9,113 nt of DNA from Bacteroides sp. (GTDB lineage Bacteria > Bacteroidota > Bacteroidia > Bacteroidales > SM23-62), in NCBI GenBank assembly GCA_030667765.1, contig DAOUVF010000089.1:1-9113 (forward strand), in the 5' to 3' direction. Positions 5,556 to 9,113 of the stretch are shown one piece after another; positions within the stretch are counted from its first letter, which is position 1; each line of letters opens with the position of its first letter. A program made the translations under genes and the position numbers. A model generated the notes under the pieces. It did no database searches, was not told where the DNA came from, and saw only the letters and a list, made by a program, of their open reading frames with translations.

Positions 5556-8087
5556 ATGGAAAAGATAAATCATTTTTTCCTGTACATTTCTTTACTTCTT
5601 ATCAGCCAGGTAATTTTCATCCCTGCATTTGGGAAAGTTAAGTTCACCAATGAGCTGGAATGGCAACAGCTTCCTGCCCTCCCTCCTGCTCCCGGACAGG
5701 ATGTCCAGCCGGGACTGGCTGCTCCTTTTGCCGGGATATCAGACAATGTATTACTGATCGCCGGCGGATGCAACAAAGCATACTATGATGATGCCTACGC
5801 ACTGGAACACACAACCGAGGGTAAATATACCTGGCATACGGGATTTAAAATACCCTACCAGGCTGCCTATGGCGTTTCCATTTCCGTGCCGGAGGGTGTT
5901 ATATGTATTGGAGGCAACAATAATAACGAATCATTCTCTACGGTCTTCCTGATGAAATGGGACCCGGTCTCTGAACAAATTAAGACAGAGAGCCTTCCAT
6001 CATTACCCTTTTCTATGAGCAAAATGGCCGGTGCCCTTGTCGATGAGAAAATATACCTGGCAGGAGGATATACTGATGACCAGCTGGCAAATACCTTTTT
6101 ATGCCTGGACCTTTCAAAATGGGGAAATCATAATTTTGAATGGGAAATACTTGAAGATTTTCCAAGTCCCCCTCGTTTGCAAGCCATAGCCGTAGGTCAG
6201 AATGCGGCTGAAGAAAAACATTTTTATCTTTTCAGCGGATCGTCTTATCCGGAAGATGTGGATGATCCATTTATTTTAACGGACGGACTGGAATACAATC
6301 CCAAAACCGGAACCTGGACCAAATTGCCAGATATTGCCCCGAATGGACAGCAAGCCATGTCTCTGCATGGCGGATCTGGCATAGCCATGGGAACCCAGCA
6401 TATTCTATTTACAGGTGGGATTAACAATGAGGTACTGGCTTATCATACCATTACCCAAACCTGGATAAAGGTACAGGACTTCCCTTTTCCCGGACAAGCG
6501 GGGGCGACCATGGTAAAATGGGATAATGGGTTCGTGGTTGTGAATGGGGAAATCAAGCCCGGGGGCAGATCACCCGGAATATATTACGGAAAATCTGTAT
6601 ATACTCCGAAATTTGGATTTATCAACTGGTCGGTAGTCGTATTTTACCTTCTCATGATGGTGTTTATCGGATACTATTTCATGAGACGGGAAGAAGGGAC
6701 AGATACATTTTTTAAAGGGGGACAAAAAATACCCTGGTGGGCAGCCGGCATGAGCATATTCGCCACCATGCTGAGCGCTATTACCTATATGGCCATCCCG
6801 GCCAAAACCTATGCTACGGACTGGAAGTATTTCATCATGGCATTGACGATTTTTATCATGGTATGGCCCGTGGTCAGGTACTATCTTCCTTTCTTCAGAA
6901 AATTAAATGTGACCACGGCTTACGAATACCTTGAAAAAAGATTTAATTATGCCACACGTTTCCTTTCCAGCAGCCTGTTCCAGGTATTTATGGTGGCGCG
7001 AATGGCCCTGGTCCTGTTCCTGCCCTCCCTGGCCCTGACGACGGTAACAGGAATCAATATTAATCTCTGTATTGTCCTGATGGGCGTAATTACCATACTA
7101 TATTGTACGATGGGAGGTGTGGAAGCGGTTATATGGGGAGATGTTATCCAGGGATTTGTTTTGCTGGCAGGTGCAATCCTGGCAGTAATATTCATGATTT
7201 CCGGTACCGAGGGTGGTCTGAACAGGGTCATCGAGATAACCGTTGAACATGAAAAAATAAAAATGTTCGATTTTGTTTTTGATCTGTCCAGGGCCACATT
7301 CTGGGTAGTCCTGCTTGGTGGACTGGCCAATAATCTGATATCATACAGCAGTGACCAGGCTGTGATCCAGCGATACCTGACCACAAAAAACCAGAAAGAA
7401 GCTGAAAAAGGATTATGGTTCAACGGCACGATGAGCATAATCATCTCGATAGTCTTCTATTTTATCGGGACAACTCTTTTTGTCCTCTACAAAACACAGC
7501 CCCAGGAGCTGAATATGGCGATGGGAAATCCCGATTCGATTTTTCCCCATTTTATCATGACGCGTATGCCGATCGGGATTGCGGGACTTATGATAGCGGC
7601 TATTTTCTCTGCCACAATGTCTACGGTTTCATCCAATGTGAATTCTATCTCCACTGCATTTACTGTGGATATTTATAACCACCTCTGGCCGGAATCTCCA
7701 GATTCCAGGCGGCTCAGGGTAGCCAGGATCTCGGGGATAGTATCTGGGGGACTGGGTATTTTGCTGGCCCTGCTGATGGCGACCTGGAATATCCTTTCAC
7801 TTTTTGATTACTTCAATGCTGTACTGGGATTGCTTGTAGGTGGTCTGGGGGGTGTATTTGTGATGGCCATTTTCTTCCCCAGAATCAATTCCACCGGGGC
7901 AATTTCCGGTTTTGTCCTGAGCTTCATTATTTTACTGATTATAAGATTCTACAGTTCCGTTTCCTTCCTGCTCTACGGCTTTTTGGGGATCACGATCTCT
8001 GTCCTGATAGCTTATCTGGTAAGTCTTTTCACCCCTGGTGAAGAGAAAGACATTACGGGATTGACTTATAAAACACTGGATAAATGA
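5556..8087 (+). CDS. Secreted circularly permuted Kelch mutarotase (NanM-like) fused to sodium/solute symporter
   Basis: An 843-residue two-domain protein. Residues 1-29 are a signal sequence (MEKINHFFLYISLLLI..., possible cleavage at PAFG/K). Residues about 35-345 form a six-blade Kelch propeller, with blade centres at 69-71 (AGG), 119, 170, 227, 287 and 331. GEIKPGGR gives E332 and R338, the same spacing as the catalytic E209 and R215 of E. coli NanM. Here that blade comes last instead of mid-protein, as in the cyclically permuted mutarotase family (TIGR03548). From about residue 355 (INWSVVVFYLLMM) there are some 13 membrane segments of an SSS sodium symporter, with ATMLSAITYMA in an early helix, the SSS-like motif SSDQAVIQRYLTTKNQ (598-613) and SATMSTVSSNVNSIS (685-699), where sodium ligands lie in the family. 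Likely role: interconvert anomers of sialic acid or a similar sugar outside the inner membrane and import it. ATG 5556 is preferred over TTG 5550, and ATG 5542 is out of frame. Confidence 0.88.
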   Translation: MEKINHFFLYISLLLISQVIFIPAFGKVKFTNELEWQQLPALPPAPGQDVQPGLAAPFAGISDNVLLIAGGCNKAYYDDAYALEHTTEGKYTWHTGFKIPYQAAYGVSISVPEGVICIGGNNNNESFSTVFLMKWDPVSEQIKTESLPSLPFSMSKMAGALVDEKIYLAGGYTDDQLANTFLCLDLSKWGNHNFEWEILEDFPSPPRLQAIAVGQNAAEEKHFYLFSGSSYPEDVDDPFILTDGLEYNPKTGTWTKLPDIAPNGQQAMSLHGGSGIAMGTQHILFTGGINNEVLAYHTITQTWIKVQDFPFPGQAGATMVKWDNGFVVVNGEIKPGGRSPGIYYGKSVYTPKFGFINWSVVVFYLLMMVFIGYYFMRREEGTDTFFKGGQKIPWWAAGMSIFATMLSAITYMAIPAKTYATDWKYFIMALTIFIMVWPVVRYYLPFFRKLNVTTAYEYLEKRFNYATRFLSSSLFQVFMVARMALVLFLPSLALTTVTGININLCIVLMGVITILYCTMGGVEAVIWGDVIQGFVLLAGAILAVIFMISGTEGGLNRVIEITVEHEKIKMFDFVFDLSRATFWVVLLGGLANNLISYSSDQAVIQRYLTTKNQKEAEKGLWFNGTMSIIISIVFYFIGTTLFVLYKTQPQELNMAMGNPDSIFPHFIMTRMPIGIAGLMIAAIFSATMSTVSSNVNSISTAFTVDIYNHLWPESPDSRRLRVARISGIVSGGLGILLALLMATWNILSLFDYFNAVLGLLVGGLGGVFVMAIFFPRINSTGAISGFVLSFIILLIIRFYSSVSFLLYGFLGITISVLIAYLVSLFTPGEEKDITGLTYKTLDK

Positions 8088-8107
8088 AATTACGAAAACA
8101 CAATAAA

Positions 8108-9113
8108 ATGAAAACAGATTCAATAGATGAATATATCAAGATTTACAGGGACGGTCTGCTGAAAGACATTATCCCGTTCTGGATCAGGCATAGCATCGAT
8201 TCTGAATTTGGTGGATTCATGTTTTCTGTTGACAGGGATGGTTCCAGGCTGGATACGGACAAAGGCATGTGGCAAACCTGCAGGTTCACATGGATGCTTG
8301 CAACCCTGTATAACCAGGTGGAACAGAGACAAGAATGGCTGGATCTTGCAATACATGGGATTGACTTTATCAGTAAATATGGATTTGATGATGATGGCAG
8401 GATGTTCTTCCACCTGACGCGGGATGGGAAACCCATAAGGAAGCGAAGATACGTGCATACGGAAACCTTTGGAGCCATCGCTTTTGCAGCCCTGTATAAA
8501 GCCACGGGAGAAAAGAAATATGCACAGAAAGCCCGGGAATTGTTTGATCTGATCCTCAGGTATTTTAATAATCCGGATCTCAGTATTCCCAAATTCACGG
8601 ATACCAGGCCCATGAAAGGCATGGTCAATCCAATGGTATCCATCGTGACAGCCCAGGAACTCAGGAGAAATCTGGAAGATGAGGGATATACGGAATATAT
8701 CAATCATTCCATAGCCGAGATCCACGCTGATTTCATGAGGCCCGAGTTCAATGCCGTCCTCGAGAATGTGGGAGCTGATGGCCGGTTCCATGATCACTTT
8801 GACGGGAGAATGTTATGCCCTGGGCATTCTATCGAATCCGCATGGTTTATTTTAAATGAAGCCAAACAGCGGGACAATGACCCTGACTTGATAAAGACAG
8901 GTACGACCATTCTGGACTGGATGTGGGAGATTGGATGGGACAAGGAATATGGCGGGATCCTCTATTTCAGGGATATCAAAGGACTGCCGGTGCAGGAATA
9001 CTGGCATGACATGAAATTCTGGTGGCCACAGAACGAAGCCATCATTGCCACCCTTCTGGCTTACCAATTGACCGGCGATCCAAAATATGCGGCATGGCAT
9101 AAAATGATCCATG
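8108..9113 (+). CDS. N-acylglucosamine 2-epimerase (AGE) family protein, partial (3' end outside window)
   Basis: Alpha/alpha-barrel sugar 2-epimerase. The best-known reaction, also used in Bacteroidota sialic acid catabolism, is ManNAc to GlcNAc; cellobiose 2-epimerase and other aldose-ketose isomerases share the fold. My translation is open for 335 codons to the edge, against about 390-400 for the family, so some 60 residues are missing. Family landmarks are IIPFWIRHSIDSEFGGF (21-37), R59 in QTCRFTW, NPMVSIVTAQELR, H240 in CPGHSIESAW and E310 in WWPQNEA. These fall within two residues of Arg57, His239 and Glu308 of characterised AGEs. The second catalytic His should lie past the window end. 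ATG 8108 gives the usual family N-terminus. An in-frame ATG at 8084 overlaps the symporter's TGA (ATGA) and would add eight mostly basic or polar residues (MKLRKHNK), so it could be the coupled start. Position after the mutarotase-symporter supports an amino-sugar substrate. Confidence 0.9.
   Translation, partial: MKTDSIDEYIKIYRDGLLKDIIPFWIRHSIDSEFGGFMFSVDRDGSRLDTDKGMWQTCRFTWMLATLYNQVEQRQEWLDLAIHGIDFISKYGFDDDGRMFFHLTRDGKPIRKRRYVHTETFGAIAFAALYKATGEKKYAQKARELFDLILRYFNNPDLSIPKFTDTRPMKGMVNPMVSIVTAQELRRNLEDEGYTEYINHSIAEIHADFMRPEFNAVLENVGADGRFHDHFDGRMLCPGHSIESAWFILNEAKQRDNDPDLIKTGTTILDWMWEIGWDKEYGGILYFRDIKGLPVQEYWHDMKFWWPQNEAIIATLLAYQLTGDPKYAAWHKMIH

Noticed and set aside
5550..5558. TTG start for the Kelch-symporter at 5550
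   Set aside because: It adds only two residues before an in-frame ATG at 5556, which begins a good signal peptide.
6947..7444. Minus-strand open frame of 165 codons
   Set aside because: Antisense to the symporter membrane segments, with no recognisable domain; a shadow of the symporter codon pattern.
8120..8797. Minus-strand open frame of 225 codons
   Set aside because: It lies wholly inside the AGE epimerase gene on the other strand and its translation shows no recognisable domain; the plus-strand product has clear family motifs.
1..9113. CRISPR array, tRNA, rRNA or insertion sequence
   Set aside because: No regularly spaced repeats, no RNA gene signatures and no transposase-like reading frame were seen; nearly all sequence outside 1753-2112 is coding.

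Overview
The window looks like a carbohydrate-utilisation locus from a Bacteroidota (Bacteroidetes) bacterium. The clues are a TonB-dependent receptor with an N-terminal carboxypeptidase-regulatory-like domain, the lack of clear Shine-Dalgarno sites before most genes, a good match to the Bacteroidota promoter motif TAnnTTTG, and Tat-secreted sugar-isomerase-like and Kelch-symporter proteins of kinds common in that phylum. A free-living or anaerobic lineage is possible because of the QmoC-like protein, but I cannot place it more finely.

Layout. Positions 1-1752 (minus) hold the first 584 codons of an outer-membrane TonB-dependent receptor that runs off the left edge. A 360-bp divergent intergenic region (1753-2112) follows. 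It carries a pair of near-identical 18-bp inverted repeats (1855-1872 and 1997-2014) whose cores fit the TNGTNNNACNA operator of FadR-type GntR regulators, with a candidate receptor promoter between them. From 2113 to the right edge everything is on the plus strand with short gaps or overlaps, so it is probably one operon: a QmoC-like iron-sulfur/cytochrome b membrane protein; a Tat-exported TIM-barrel sugar isomerase/epimerase-like protein; a severely shortened phytanoyl-CoA dioxygenase (PhyH) family protein; a uroporphyrinogen-decarboxylase-fold protein without the HemE or thiol-methyltransferase signatures; a secreted Kelch mutarotase fused to a sodium/solute symporter; and an N-acylglucosamine 2-epimerase (AGE) family protein cut by the right edge.

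How the genes may work together. The Kelch domain keeps the Glu/Arg pair of the sialic acid mutarotase NanM (E332 and R338, same 6-residue spacing), is circularly permuted relative to NanM, and is joined to a sodium symporter. It is followed directly by an AGE-type epimerase, which in known Bacteroidota sialic acid pathways converts ManNAc to GlcNAc. The simplest reading is uptake of N-acetylneuraminate or a related sugar: entry through the TonB receptor, anomer equilibration at the periplasmic face, sodium-driven import, then epimerisation. A lyase would be expected just outside the window but is not seen. The first four genes (QmoC-like, TIM barrel, PhyH remnant, UroD-like) are not part of any textbook sialic acid pathway. 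They suggest an additional redox, oxidative or demethylating step on a modified sugar, or an unrelated passenger module. The most notable points are the mutarotase-symporter fusion, the orphan QmoC, the in-frame gutted PhyH gene, the atypical UroD protein and the operator pair.
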